DNA from: an uncultured Alphaproteobacteria bacterium
GTDB taxonomy: Bacteria > Pseudomonadota > Alphaproteobacteria > Methylaequorales > Methylaequoraceae
Reading direction: 5' to 3'
Assembly (NCBI GenBank): GCA_902522465.1
Contig: CABYVV010000001.1
Coordinates: 180,229 to 244,228, forward strand
Length of the DNA: 64,000 nt
The position numbers and the translations under genes were made by a program. The notes beneath the pieces were generated by a model. That model saw nothing but the letters and a program-made list of their open reading frames with translations, was not told the origin of the DNA and did not search any database. Positions 44,453 through 54,755 of the stretch are shown here, piece by piece. Position 1 is the first letter of the stretch; each line of letters begins with the position of its first letter.

Positions 44453-44989
44453 ATGAATCAAAATCTAATTAAAGTAAATAAAAAAGATTTACCTGTCATT
44501 ATTGATCTTCGCTATGCATCGACAAATAATTTTACAAAAAAAAAATTATACACTTCTGATATATGTTTAATTCATAAAGTTGCCTACGAACATCTACACT
44601 TAGCCGTTGAAATAGCTAAAAAACAAAATCTTCGTTTGAAAATATTTGATGCTTACAGACCTGCAAATATTCAAAAGAAATTATGGGATTGCTTGCCTGA
44701 TCCAAATTTCATTGCTCCTCCTTACAAAGGTTCACCTCATTCTAGGGGTGTTGCAGTTGATCTGACACTCACAGATAAGCAGGGAAATGAACTAGATATG
44801 GGAACAGACTTTGATGAATTTTCAAGACTTTCTTATCATGGATGCTTGGATATCTCCGCTGAATCATATAAAAATAGACTGTTATTACTAGGTATCATGA
44901 TAGATGCTGGATGGGATTTTTATAGAAATGAATGGTGGCATTATCAGTTGTTTAATTCAAAAAAATTCCCTATTATCTACGAATCGTAA
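44453..44989 (+). CDS. D-alanyl-D-alanine dipeptidase (VanX/DdpX-like)
   Basis: VIIDLRYASTNNF; FDAYRPANIQKKLW; SPHSRGVAVDLTL; EWWHYQL. Confidence 0.92.
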   Translation: MNQNLIKVNKKDLPVIIDLRYASTNNFTKKKLYTSDICLIHKVAYEHLHLAVEIAKKQNLRLKIFDAYRPANIQKKLWDCLPDPNFIAPPYKGSPHSRGVAVDLTLTDKQGNELDMGTDFDEFSRLSYHGCLDISAESYKNRLLLLGIMIDAGWDFYRNEWWHYQLFNSKKFPIIYES

Positions 44990-45990
44990 TGTTGTTAATT
45001 CAATTCTTGCTTTTAATATTTTTTTCTTTAACTCCAATATATTCAAACTCCTTTGAATCCAATATTACAGTTTTAATGTATCATAGATTTAATAGTGAGA
45101 AATATTTAGATACAAGCATATCTTCTAAGAAATTTAATGAACACATTAATTACCTAATAGAAAATAATATTAAAATTTTACCATTGGATAATTTAACTGA
45201 TATTCTAGAGAATAATCATAAATTTTCAGAAAAATTAGTTTTTATTACAATAGATGATGCTTACAAATCTTTTTATAAATTTGGCTTCCCCATACTTAAA
45301 AAACATAAAATTCCCTTCAGTATTTTTGTATCTAGTAAATATATTTCAGAAAATGAGAAGTCAGACCATATGAGTTGGAGAATGTTAAAAGATATCTCAG
45401 AAAATAATGGATTAATTCTTAATCATTCAACAAGTCACAGAAGTTTTTTGGCGTTAACCAATGAGGAATTAGAGAAAGAAGTAATACAAAATCAAAAAAA
45501 AATTAACAAAAATTTAGGCGCTCAACCCAAAATTTTTTCATATCCGTATGGTGAGAGTAATATAAAAATTGAGAAAAAAATTGAAAATCTTGGTTATGAA
45601 ATTGCGTTTTCCCAACATTCTGCCCCAATCTCTTATAATGAAAATAAATTTAGATTACCGAGGTATGCATTAAATGATGAATATGGAGACCTTGAAAGAT
45701 TCAAACTAATTTTAAATTCAAAACCTTTACTCGTCAGTGATTTAAATTATCAAGACACTACAATTAATACAGAAAACTTTAAGCTAAGTTTTAAAACGAA
45801 CGTTCATGCAAAACTTATAAGTTGTTTTGTAAACAATTCAGCATTAATCATCAAGGAAAACAATAACAAAAACGTGACATTATTTATCAAAAATCTCCAA
45901 CCAAATAATAGATATAGAATTAATTGTACTTATAAAGATAAAAATAACCAATTATTTTGGTTTGGAAAAATGATTAAGAGAGTCCATTAA
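44989..45990 (+). CDS. secreted polysaccharide deacetylase
   Basis: Signal peptide; LMYHRF; LVFITIDDAYKSFYKFGFPILKKHKIPFSIFV; NHSTSH; SYPYGE. Confidence 0.9.
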   Translation: MLLIQFLLLIFFSLTPIYSNSFESNITVLMYHRFNSEKYLDTSISSKKFNEHINYLIENNIKILPLDNLTDILENNHKFSEKLVFITIDDAYKSFYKFGFPILKKHKIPFSIFVSSKYISENEKSDHMSWRMLKDISENNGLILNHSTSHRSFLALTNEELEKEVIQNQKKINKNLGAQPKIFSYPYGESNIKIEKKIENLGYEIAFSQHSAPISYNENKFRLPRYALNDEYGDLERFKLILNSKPLLVSDLNYQDTTINTENFKLSFKTNVHAKLISCFVNNSALIIKENNNKNVTLFIKNLQPNNRYRINCTYKDKNNQLFWFGKMIKRVH

Positions 45991-46940
45991 TTCATCAAGC
46001 TGCGAACCTTATCAAATTTCATAAAATTATTTGTTTCCATAAGTTCCTTTATGTCTTTTACATATTCCATATCTCTTTCAGAGTAATTTTCAAGATAGTT
46101 TGCCAATTTGCTTCCCAGTAGATCCTCTCCATTCATTCTCAATTTTCTTCTTTCTTGTCTTAGTTCCTCATATGCTTTATGTGTGTTTATATTTTTTAGA
46201 TAAGAACCAACAGATTCAGATAAATTTGCAAATTTTTTCACAAAGAATTTTTGATTTTCTCTTCTTTCTCTTGGTTTAATTCCATTTTTCTTATCGTAAG
46301 TATATTGACCAAATATTGCATTTCCCTCATTTAAATATCTTGACGTACCCCAACCACTTTCAATAGCTGCCTGTGAAAGAGCCAAAGAAAGAGGAACAAT
46401 GTCAACTCTAATTAAAAGATTTCCGAGACTTGATTCAGAGTAATTGTATTTTTCGCTTAATTCAAATAACCATCCTGGCCAAAACTCTCTTGAAAAACTT
46501 TCCCCATCTGACTGATTCCACCAATCCAAAATCCTTTTCCTATCTTCCAGAATTTTCCTATTTTCGATAAATATGATTGGAAGTATTGTATTGATAAAAA
46601 GATTTTTTCTTTTTTTAACTGAATTTATTTTCAGGAAATCTTTAGGCCAGCTTGAAAAAATAATTAAACTTGATGATTTATCATTAAGAAATGAATCTAC
46701 TGAAAAATTATATTTTTCAAAAATATCGATCATTTCCTCAGCCTCACTTATATAATCTACGGTAGATTTGTTAGTGAAATAATTTAAGACTGATTTGTCC
46801 TGAATTCTAAAGCTTATAGACGAAGAGCTGAAATTTTTTATTTTTGAAAAACTTTTATAGAAACCTATAGCCAAATTTATAAATAGCATAGAGACGAGTA
46901 GAATAACTAAGTTTCTGTAAAGTACATTAGTCTTATTCAT
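45987..46940 (-). CDS. Bax-like glucosaminidase
   Basis: LSLALSQAAIESGWGTSRYLNEGNAIFGQYTYDKKNGIKP. Confidence 0.85.
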   Translation of the reverse strand: MNKTNVLYRNLVILLVSMLFINLAIGFYKSFSKIKNFSSSSISFRIQDKSVLNYFTNKSTVDYISEAEEMIDIFEKYNFSVDSFLNDKSSSLIIFSSWPKDFLKINSVKKRKNLFINTILPIIFIENRKILEDRKRILDWWNQSDGESFSREFWPGWLFELSEKYNYSESSLGNLLIRVDIVPLSLALSQAAIESGWGTSRYLNEGNAIFGQYTYDKKNGIKPRERRENQKFFVKKFANLSESVGSYLKNINTHKAYEELRQERRKLRMNGEDLLGSKLANYLENYSERDMEYVKDIKELMETNNFMKFDKVRSLMN

Positions 46941-47509
46941 TACTGATTTACAGCTTCTACTGAAACAATTTCTGGTATGTAATACTTCAACATATTTTCA
47001 ATCCCAGATTTAAGTGTAATTGTAGAGCTCGGGCAACCTGAACATGCCCCCCTTAATTCTAAAAAGACAACACCTTCTTCTAATTTAACAAAACTTATAT
47101 CTCCACCATCCTGAGCTACTGCTGGTTTAATTCTTTCATCTAGTAGTTCCATAATTTTATCTACTATTTCTTGGTCCTTTTCTGAATAATTAATACTTTG
47201 TTTTGATTTTTTACCTTCAGTAATATTTGACGTAACTTCATTCCCTTCAGAAAAAAAGTCCAAAATAATTGAAAGAATTGATGGTTTTAAACTTTCCCAG
47301 TCAACGCCTTCATTTTTAGTCACAGTTAAAAAGTCCTTACTAATAAAAACTCCAGCAACATTTTCATTCACGAATAATTTTTTTGCTAGGTTATTTTTTT
47401 CAGCGTCTATTTTAGTCTTAAATTCTAAGTTCCCTGAAGTAATTATTGTCTTTCCGGGCAAAAATTTAAGTGTTGATGGGTTAGGTGTGGTTTCTGTTTG
47501 TATGAACAT
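46940..47509 (-). CDS. NfuA-type Fe-S scaffold protein
   Basis: MFIQTETTPNPSTLKFLPG N-domain and RGACSGCPSSTITLKSGIENMLKYYIPEI CxxC domain. Confidence 0.94.
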   Translation of the reverse strand: MFIQTETTPNPSTLKFLPGKTIITSGNLEFKTKIDAEKNNLAKKLFVNENVAGVFISKDFLTVTKNEGVDWESLKPSILSIILDFFSEGNEVTSNITEGKKSKQSINYSEKDQEIVDKIMELLDERIKPAVAQDGGDISFVKLEEGVVFLELRGACSGCPSSTITLKSGIENMLKYYIPEIVSVEAVNQ

Positions 47510-47527
47510 AATAATAAATTAGTTAAA

Positions 47528-47998
47528 TCAAGACAAATTGTCAATTTCTTCTTCTGTTAGTGTTGGAGGAATTATTGTTATAGGTACTTTGATTTTTGAA
47601 CTATGCTTGATTGTAAAAGAATTTATCAAAGGATCTCCTCCGGATTTTGCTGGTGAGGAGGCTAAAACAAAATTTGAAATAAACTTATTTGCATCTAAAA
47701 ATTTTATAATACATTCTACCCTATCACCTTTCATTATGAACTTTTTTGGTTTTTTCTCTGTAAAATTTAAAATGTAATTTTCATATTCTTTTATTTTGGC
47801 TTCGGCCTCTTCTCTTAACTCTATCTCAGCAATATCTTCAACAGCTTTCCAATGACTAAATTCTAGGGTTTCAAATGTATATAATAATGCAACTCTCCCA
47901 TTTGTCCTAGCAGTTCTTCTAGCCGCATATCTTAGTGCATTAAAGATCTCATTTGAGTCATCAAGCACTACCAAAAATGTTAGTTCTTTCTCCATCAT
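47528..47998 (-). CDS. universal stress protein (UspA family)
   Basis: TFLVVLDDSNEIFNALRYAARRTARTNGRVALLYTFE; between nfu and TauE-linked genes. Confidence 0.88.
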   Translation of the reverse strand: MMEKELTFLVVLDDSNEIFNALRYAARRTARTNGRVALLYTFETLEFSHWKAVEDIAEIELREEAEAKIKEYENYILNFTEKKPKKFIMKGDRVECIIKFLDANKFISNFVLASSPAKSGGDPLINSFTIKHSSKIKVPITIIPPTLTEEEIDNLS

Positions 47999-48717
47999 AA
48001 ATATTTTCTAAAAACAAATCCTGCAGATAAACCTAATCCAATTGCTATAATAGCAGAAAACAGTCCGTATAAAAATGAGAATTTATGTGCAAATTTGAAG
48101 ACAAAAGAACTTAATCCAGGTTTTGAAACTTTAATATTAATTTTTTTACTTTCAAAGTTATTTATGCTGTCAATTATATTTAATGATACCGTGTAAATTC
48201 CTTCTGGAGAGTTTTTTGGAAGTTTAATGGGAATTTTAAAAAAATTTGGCATTTTTTTATTTATAACCTCAAAAGAATTATTTTTTATTAAAAATAAACC
48301 AAGTGACATTTTTTTTTCTATCAAATCTTTTTTTAGATTGTCATCATCTTTTCCAATCAATTTAACATTGTCGAATAAGTCTTTTTTTACCTCGAAATCA
48401 ATTTCCTCATCATCTTTATTAGTATAGTAGTGAAATAAACCAGGATAAATAAATTCACCAGTTTTACTCCATGACCACATACCGATTATTTTTTTTTTTT
48501 TTTGTAAAATAACTTTCTGACTGGGTCCCTTGACTTTTAAAACTAACGAATTCTTTGAGTCCGTAAAACCAAAAATTGTGAAATCAGCATTTGAAGAAGT
48601 TTTTGAGATTTGTATGTTTTTATCAGATAAGTCAAAAATCAAGACCTCTGATTCAGGATTCTTATAAAAAATAAAAAGTAGAATTAAAAAAACTATTTTT
48701 GGTATTAATTTAAACAT
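47995..48717 (-). CDS. TIGR02186-like membrane-anchored protein
   Basis: IFGFTDSKNSLVLKVKGPSQ...GLFHYYTNK; C-terminal TM; adjacent to TauE/SafE permease as is typical. Confidence 0.75.
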   Translation of the reverse strand: MFKLIPKIVFLILLFIFYKNPESEVLIFDLSDKNIQISKTSSNADFTIFGFTDSKNSLVLKVKGPSQKVILQKKKKIIGMWSWSKTGEFIYPGLFHYYTNKDDEEIDFEVKKDLFDNVKLIGKDDDNLKKDLIEKKMSLGLFLIKNNSFEVINKKMPNFFKIPIKLPKNSPEGIYTVSLNIIDSINNFESKKINIKVSKPGLSSFVFKFAHKFSFLYGLFSAIIAIGLGLSAGFVFRKYL

Positions 48718-49624
48718 TTTGTAGGATTATTCTGGAATTATTTAAGGGCTCATTTACCAATTCAATACCCATTTTAACACAAACCACTAAAACTATCATT
48801 GCTAATAATATTCTTATTTGTTCACCTTTAAATTTTGATGTTAATTTTGATCCATATTGTGCGCCAATAACACCCCCAATTAGTAAGAAAATAGCTAAAA
48901 TCAAATCAACTGAATAATTAAATGTTGCATGTAAAATAGATACGTTCAGCGTTACAAAAACAATTTGGAAAAGCGAGGTTCCAATTGCTAATACCGTACC
49001 CATTTTAAAAATGTAAATCATAGCGGGTACCATTACAAAACCCCCACCAACTCCCATAAAAGCTGATAATAAACCAACGAATATTCCAACAAATATAGGT
49101 AACAATATGGAAATGAAAATTTTTGAATTTCTAAATTTTAATTTAAATGGAAGAAGATCTAGAATAGTCCTTGATCTTCTTTTACTTGGAGTCTTAATTG
49201 TTTTTTCTTTTACAAGAGAAATTGTACTTTCTACCAACATTAACGTTCCAATAATAGCAAGAAATAGGATGTAAAGAAATTTTATAATAAGATCAATATT
49301 TCCTGACTCTTTTAAAAAATTAAATAAAATAACTCCAATTGTTGAACCAAAAACACCCCCAATCAATAGAAATGCTCCAATTTCATAATCAATGTTCTTT
49401 TTCAATCCATGGGCCATTGCTCCTGAGACAGAAGATCCAAGAATCTGCACTGATTCTGTTCCTACTGCTGTTGCAGGAGGTATGCCCATAAAAATTAACA
49501 AAGGAGTCATTAAGAATCCTCCTCCAACACCAAATAAGCCAGACATAAAACCAACAATGAAACCAAAAAATAAAATTAGAAGCAAATTAATTTGGATATC
49601 TGCAATTGGGAGATAAAAGCTCAT
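48710..49624 (-). CDS. TauE/SafE family sulfite exporter-like permease
   Basis: GFMSGLFGVGGGFLMTPLLIFMGIPPATAVGTESVQI; second half GLLSAFMGVGGGFVMVPAMIY. Confidence 0.94.
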   Translation of the reverse strand: MSFYLPIADIQINLLLILFFGFIVGFMSGLFGVGGGFLMTPLLIFMGIPPATAVGTESVQILGSSVSGAMAHGLKKNIDYEIGAFLLIGGVFGSTIGVILFNFLKESGNIDLIIKFLYILFLAIIGTLMLVESTISLVKEKTIKTPSKRRSRTILDLLPFKLKFRNSKIFISILLPIFVGIFVGLLSAFMGVGGGFVMVPAMIYIFKMGTVLAIGTSLFQIVFVTLNVSILHATFNYSVDLILAIFLLIGGVIGAQYGSKLTSKFKGEQIRILLAMIVLVVCVKMGIELVNEPLNNSRIILQNV

Positions 49625-50640
49625 GCTCCGAAAAATCCAATTATCTTTTTAAGTTCTTTTATATTTTTTTCCGAAATTTCATTGGCTCTCTCAAAGCCCT
49701 TTCTTAATATGGAATTTAGGTAGTCCATATCGTTAAGCAATTTTTTCATTTCACTTGAAATTTTTGATATGTTGGTTTCAACCATGTCCGTTAATTCTTT
49801 TTTAAATGCACTAAAATTCGTATCGTTGTAATCTGCTATAATTTTTTCAGGATCTTTATCGCTTAATGCAGAAAAAATGTTGATTAAATTCATTACTTCT
49901 GGTCTAGACTGTAAATCTTCAATTTTATTTGGAAATGGTAGCGAGTCTGTCTTAGCTTTCTGTATTTTCTTTCTGATTATTTCTGGTTCATCCGTAAGAT
50001 TTATTCTTGACTGGTCGGAAGGATCGGACTTACTCATTTTTTTTAATCCATCTTTTAAACTCATAACTCTAGTAGCTTTTCCAGTTATAACAGGTTCTGG
50101 AATAGGGAAAAAATCTTGATTGTAATATCTGTTAAAAGCTTGGGCAATATCTCTACTTAATTCTAAATGTTGTTTTTGATCTTCACCAACAGGTACATGT
50201 GTTGACTTATATAAAAGAATATCAGCCGCCATTAAAACTGGGTAAGAATATAAACCCAGGGGTGCCTTTTCTTTATTTTTTCCAGCTTTATCTTTGAATT
50301 GTGTCATTCTATTCAACCAACCAATTGGAGTGTGACAACTCAGTATCCATGATAATTCACTATGACCTTTCACATTTGATTGAACAAAAATGATGTTTTT
50401 ATCAGGATTAATTCCTGATGCAATATAAGCTGCAGCAACCTCTCTGGTATTTTTCTTTATTTCATTCCTGTTTTCAGGAGTTGTCATCGCATGCAAATCA
50501 ACAATACAGAAAATACATTTTTTTGTTTCTTGTAGTTTTTCCCAATTTTTTATAGCTCCAAGATAGTTTCCAAGATGAAGATTCCCTGTAGGTTGAACAC
50601 CAGAAAAAATTAGGTTTGTTTCTTTTTTTGTCTCTTCCAT
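49621..50640 (-). CDS. trpS: tryptophanyl-tRNA synthetase
   Basis: FSGVQPTGNLHLGNYLGAIKNW; KKMSKSDPSDQSRI. Confidence 0.97.
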   Translation of the reverse strand: MEETKKETNLIFSGVQPTGNLHLGNYLGAIKNWEKLQETKKCIFCIVDLHAMTTPENRNEIKKNTREVAAAYIASGINPDKNIIFVQSNVKGHSELSWILSCHTPIGWLNRMTQFKDKAGKNKEKAPLGLYSYPVLMAADILLYKSTHVPVGEDQKQHLELSRDIAQAFNRYYNQDFFPIPEPVITGKATRVMSLKDGLKKMSKSDPSDQSRINLTDEPEIIRKKIQKAKTDSLPFPNKIEDLQSRPEVMNLINIFSALSDKDPEKIIADYNDTNFSAFKKELTDMVETNISKISSEMKKLLNDMDYLNSILRKGFERANEISEKNIKELKKIIGFFGA

Positions 50641-52187
50641 TTATTTAATTTTAGTTCTTTTATTCCTAATATATATATTGCAGATGTATAAACAAGAATT
50701 CCAAAAATTATACTCATAATGAGCGAAATATTGTTACCAAAAAAAATATAGTCTAGTGGGTCTTTTTTTAAGAATTCATTCAATTTAATAGCGGTTACTC
50801 CCATCAAAAAAGAAGCGAAAGTTACTTTCATTAAAACAATTAAAATTGACTTCTCAAAATCAAATTTTAATTTTTTGTGAAGAAGTTTGCCAAGAATGAG
50901 GGCGTTTATCCAAGCGGAAACTGAAGTAGAAATAGCTAAGCCCACATGAAGAAAATCTCGAATCAATATTATGTTTAAAATAAGATTTATTACCATGCAC
51001 AATATCGAAACCTTAATTGGCGTTTTTGTGTCTTCACTTGCAAAAAAAGGGACTACAAGAATTTTTATCATTATAAAAGCAGGCAATCCAAAACATAGAG
51101 CTAAAAGGGCATTTGATGTTAGACTTACATCTTGCATGTCAAATGCACCTCTGAAAAAAAGAAAATAAATTATTTCTTCCGAAAAAATTAATAAACCAAT
51201 AAAAGCAGGAACCGATAATAAAATTCCTATTTTGATTGCATTAGATATACTTTCATTTGATTTAACAAACTGTTTTTCTTTTATTTGTGTAGATAAAACA
51301 GGAAGCAATGCCGTACTAATAGCAATTCCCAGAACTCCTAAAGGAAGTTGATTTATTCTATCAGCATAATACAAATATGATATTGATCCATCAGGTAAAG
51401 TCGAGGCTAAAATCATATCAATTAGCAAATTAATTTGGTAAGCACCATTACCCAAAATTGCTGGTAATAATAAATAAAGAAACCTCGAAATTTCGCTGTT
51501 CTTTTTTATGTTACCTATTGAAGGAACATTAATTGTTAATTTTCTTTTGCTTCTTTTTATACTTGCGTATAGCCAAAATACTTGTATCAATCCGGCTATT
51601 GAAATAGCAAAACTCAAAGACTTAGAAATGATAAGTTTATCTTCTATGCTAAAAAAATATAGCAAAACAAAAATTAAAGTAAGATTTAAAATTATTGGTG
51701 TAACAGCCATAGACGCAAACTTTCCAAGAGTGTTTAGGTAAGCGCCCATCAAAGATGTAAGACAAATAAACAAAACAAATGGAAAAGCCAGCCTTGAGAG
51801 ATCAATTGCAATTGAAAATTTATCACTATTAAAAACAAATCCAGGAGCAATCAATGTAATTATTAGTGGCATCGAAATTTCTGCTAAAACTACAAAACTA
51901 ATGAGAAAAACTAAAAGTATGGAAAAAATTTTAGAGAAAAATTTATCTGATGATACTAGTCCGGATTCTGATTTAATACCAGAAACAACAGGGATAAATG
52001 CTGCGTTCATAGCTCCTTCCCCAAAAATTCTCCTAAAGAGATTTGGTAGTTTAAAAGCTACAAAAAAGCAGTCTGAGATCATTCCAGCACCAATAATCCT
52101 AGCTATCAATAAGTCTCTTATGTAGCCTAAAATTCTACTTAGAAAGGTTAGAGAGCCAACTATAGAAATTATTTTATAAAACATCAC
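50610..52187 (-). CDS. murJ: lipid II flippase MurJ
   Basis: MviN-type polytopic protein; SRILGYIRDLLIARIIGAG...FRRIFGEGAMNAAFIPV. Confidence 0.95.
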   Translation of the reverse strand: MMFYKIISIVGSLTFLSRILGYIRDLLIARIIGAGMISDCFFVAFKLPNLFRRIFGEGAMNAAFIPVVSGIKSESGLVSSDKFFSKIFSILLVFLISFVVLAEISMPLIITLIAPGFVFNSDKFSIAIDLSRLAFPFVLFICLTSLMGAYLNTLGKFASMAVTPIILNLTLIFVLLYFFSIEDKLIISKSLSFAISIAGLIQVFWLYASIKRSKRKLTINVPSIGNIKKNSEISRFLYLLLPAILGNGAYQINLLIDMILASTLPDGSISYLYYADRINQLPLGVLGIAISTALLPVLSTQIKEKQFVKSNESISNAIKIGILLSVPAFIGLLIFSEEIIYFLFFRGAFDMQDVSLTSNALLALCFGLPAFIMIKILVVPFFASEDTKTPIKVSILCMVINLILNIILIRDFLHVGLAISTSVSAWINALILGKLLHKKLKFDFEKSILIVLMKVTFASFLMGVTAIKLNEFLKKDPLDYIFFGNNISLIMSIIFGILVYTSAIYILGIKELKLNKWKRQKKKQT

Positions 52188-54753
52188 CTGAACTCTTCTG
52201 TAGTTTATTTTTTATGTCAGTAATTATTTTTGTAACAACATTTGTATTATTAATTTTCAATCCATATTCACTTCGGAGATGAAAACTATCTTCCACGAAA
52301 TCCCCGAAAGTTGAAATTTTTGCCATTGAGATGATTATTTTATTTTTAATGAGAATTTTGGAAATGTCATGAAGTAACTTAGGTCTATTGTTTGTTACGA
52401 CATTTAATATTGTATAAGTGGCTGATGATTTGTTGTCAATATTCACTTCAAACTTACTTTTAAGTAAGGGTGATTTTCTTTTAGAATAATCTACAATTTC
52501 AAAATTTTTTCCTTCCCCAAGTTGTTTCAGTTTCTTTTCAGTAGAACTTAAAACTCTTTGAATATCAATTTCATTAAAACTTTTGTTCTCATCGAAAGAA
52601 AATTTCAAAGTGTCAATAACTGTTCCATCATCCAGTGTAAAAATTCTTGCTTCAAAAATGGACAGTTCCTCTAATACAAAAATTGAAATCAGATTCAAAA
52701 AAAATTGGGGTTTGTCCTTTGTCATTATAATTAATTCATAGAACAAATCATTTTCAGTTTTTCTAATAATAAAATTAAAAGATTTTTCTTTTTTTAGGAA
52801 AAAATTTTCTATTTGAAATAATATCATTTTCTCCGATTGAAGTAACCAATAGTTTGGATAAGTAATTTTCGAAATCTTGTCCAACTTACTTTTTGTTATA
52901 AGCTTTGATTTAGCAAGAATATTTTTACGAATTTTCTCTATTTTCTCATTTAAACTTACTATTCTTTTAGGCCTTTTTATTTGGTCTTCTAATTTTAAAA
53001 AAAGCTGCCTCAATAGATCTGATTTCCAGTTACTCCACAAGCCTTGATCTACAGCTGATATATCAGTGACTGTTAAGAAAAATAAAGCTCTAAGCCTTGG
53101 GATAGTTTGTATCTTATCCGAGAGATTTACTATGACAGAGTGATCTTCGAGATCTTTCTTAAAAGCATTATCACTTAGAAGTGAATGGTTTAAAACCAAC
53201 CAAGAGGTCTCTTCAATTATCTTATCTTTTTCAAGAAATTTAGTTACAATCTCTTTTGCAAATTTTGCACCTTTTTCGTTGTGACCACCTCCCATTCCTT
53301 TGCCTATATCATGTAGTAATGTTGCGTAATATAATGCCTTTTTATTGAATTTTTTTTTGAACTCGTCATAAAAGAAATTATACTTTTTTTTCTTTATTTG
53401 TTTCCCATCAAGTTCTTTCAAAATATTCACAGCCTTTAATGTGTGTTGACCCACAGTCAGAGAATGAAATCTATCAAATTGAGGTAAAAAAGAAATTTTT
53501 GAGAATTCGGGTACAAATTTGGCTAAAATTCCTAAGTCATAAAGTAAATTGAACTTTTCTTTATTTTTTGAAAAAAAAATTTTTCTAAATATAAACAAAT
53601 TCCTTTTTGTTAAAATCTTACTGTTATCTAATTTATCTATGTATTCTAATAAAATCCTTTTATCACTAGCATTATCTTTTCCAGATTCAATTCTATGAAG
53701 ATAATGAGAAAAAAAATTATTTGGATCGTCTGTAAAAATATTTTCTTTAATTTTTTTTAACTTTTTATTGAAAAGTTCATCAAGAATTTGAGAAAATATT
53801 TCAGCAAAATTTTTAATATTTTTGATGTGTATGAAGTATTCTTTCATCATTTTTTCTGTAAAGGTATTTTTGTCGACAAGGTAATTATTGGAATTAAAAT
53901 TAAAAAAAATTTTTTTAGAAATAGTTAATTGATAGTCAAAAGACAATACGTCATTCATTCTTCCACTTTGGTAATGAAGATGACATCTGAGAAGTAGTAA
54001 AAACTCTAATGAGTTATTTAGTATTCTTTTTTCTTTTTTTGTTAACAAATCAGATGGAGTGTTGGTTGTAGATGAATTTATGATTTTGTATATATTAAGA
54101 ATCCAAAATATTAAATTTATATCTCTTAACGATCCAGCTGTTTCTTTAAGGTTAGGTTCATTTTTAAAGTAATCGTAACCTGTCTCAATAACACGCTTTG
54201 TTCTTTCTTTAATTTTGTCTTTAATCAATTTGTATCCAGATTTTTTAATATTTTCTTTGAATTCATTAATAACTCTGAAAAAAATATTCTTGTTTCCACA
54301 AATAAATCTTGTCTCGAGCATTGAAGTTTGAATTACATGATCTTTGTTTGAGTAATATTTTGATTCTTCAATATTTCTTACTGCATAACCCACTTGCAGT
54401 CCTAAATCCCACAATGGATATAAAAAGGCTTGGATAAAATTTTTCAGTTTTTTCTGATTCAATTCTTTATTGTGTAAAAATAAAATATCTAGATCTGAAA
54501 ATGGAGCCAATATTTCTCTTCCATATCCACCAACAGCACAAATACTTATTTTATCTCTTAAAGACCTATCTTTAAGATTAACCAATTTAAACAACTCCTC
54601 AAGAAGCGTATCTGCATTTTTACTGTTATTTTTACAGTTAATTAATGCTTTATTTTTTAAAAAAAATTCATTTTTAATCTCTTTTTTTCTTTGAAGATAA
54701 TTAAATTTCAGTTTTTGTACTTGTGAACTAAATGCAAAAATTTTAGTTTCCAT
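52174..54753 (-). CDS. glnD: [protein-PII] uridylyltransferase
   Basis: ICAVGGYGREILAPFSDLDILFL; HD domain ATLLHDIGKGMGGGHNEKG; C-terminal ACT-like repeats. Confidence 0.95.
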   Translation of the reverse strand: METKIFAFSSQVQKLKFNYLQRKKEIKNEFFLKNKALINCKNNSKNADTLLEELFKLVNLKDRSLRDKISICAVGGYGREILAPFSDLDILFLHNKELNQKKLKNFIQAFLYPLWDLGLQVGYAVRNIEESKYYSNKDHVIQTSMLETRFICGNKNIFFRVINEFKENIKKSGYKLIKDKIKERTKRVIETGYDYFKNEPNLKETAGSLRDINLIFWILNIYKIINSSTTNTPSDLLTKKEKRILNNSLEFLLLLRCHLHYQSGRMNDVLSFDYQLTISKKIFFNFNSNNYLVDKNTFTEKMMKEYFIHIKNIKNFAEIFSQILDELFNKKLKKIKENIFTDDPNNFFSHYLHRIESGKDNASDKRILLEYIDKLDNSKILTKRNLFIFRKIFFSKNKEKFNLLYDLGILAKFVPEFSKISFLPQFDRFHSLTVGQHTLKAVNILKELDGKQIKKKKYNFFYDEFKKKFNKKALYYATLLHDIGKGMGGGHNEKGAKFAKEIVTKFLEKDKIIEETSWLVLNHSLLSDNAFKKDLEDHSVIVNLSDKIQTIPRLRALFFLTVTDISAVDQGLWSNWKSDLLRQLFLKLEDQIKRPKRIVSLNEKIEKIRKNILAKSKLITKSKLDKISKITYPNYWLLQSEKMILFQIENFFLKKEKSFNFIIRKTENDLFYELIIMTKDKPQFFLNLISIFVLEELSIFEARIFTLDDGTVIDTLKFSFDENKSFNEIDIQRVLSSTEKKLKQLGEGKNFEIVDYSKRKSPLLKSKFEVNIDNKSSATYTILNVVTNNRPKLLHDISKILIKNKIIISMAKISTFGDFVEDSFHLRSEYGLKINNTNVVTKIITDIKNKLQKSSGDVL

Positions 54754-54755
54754 GT

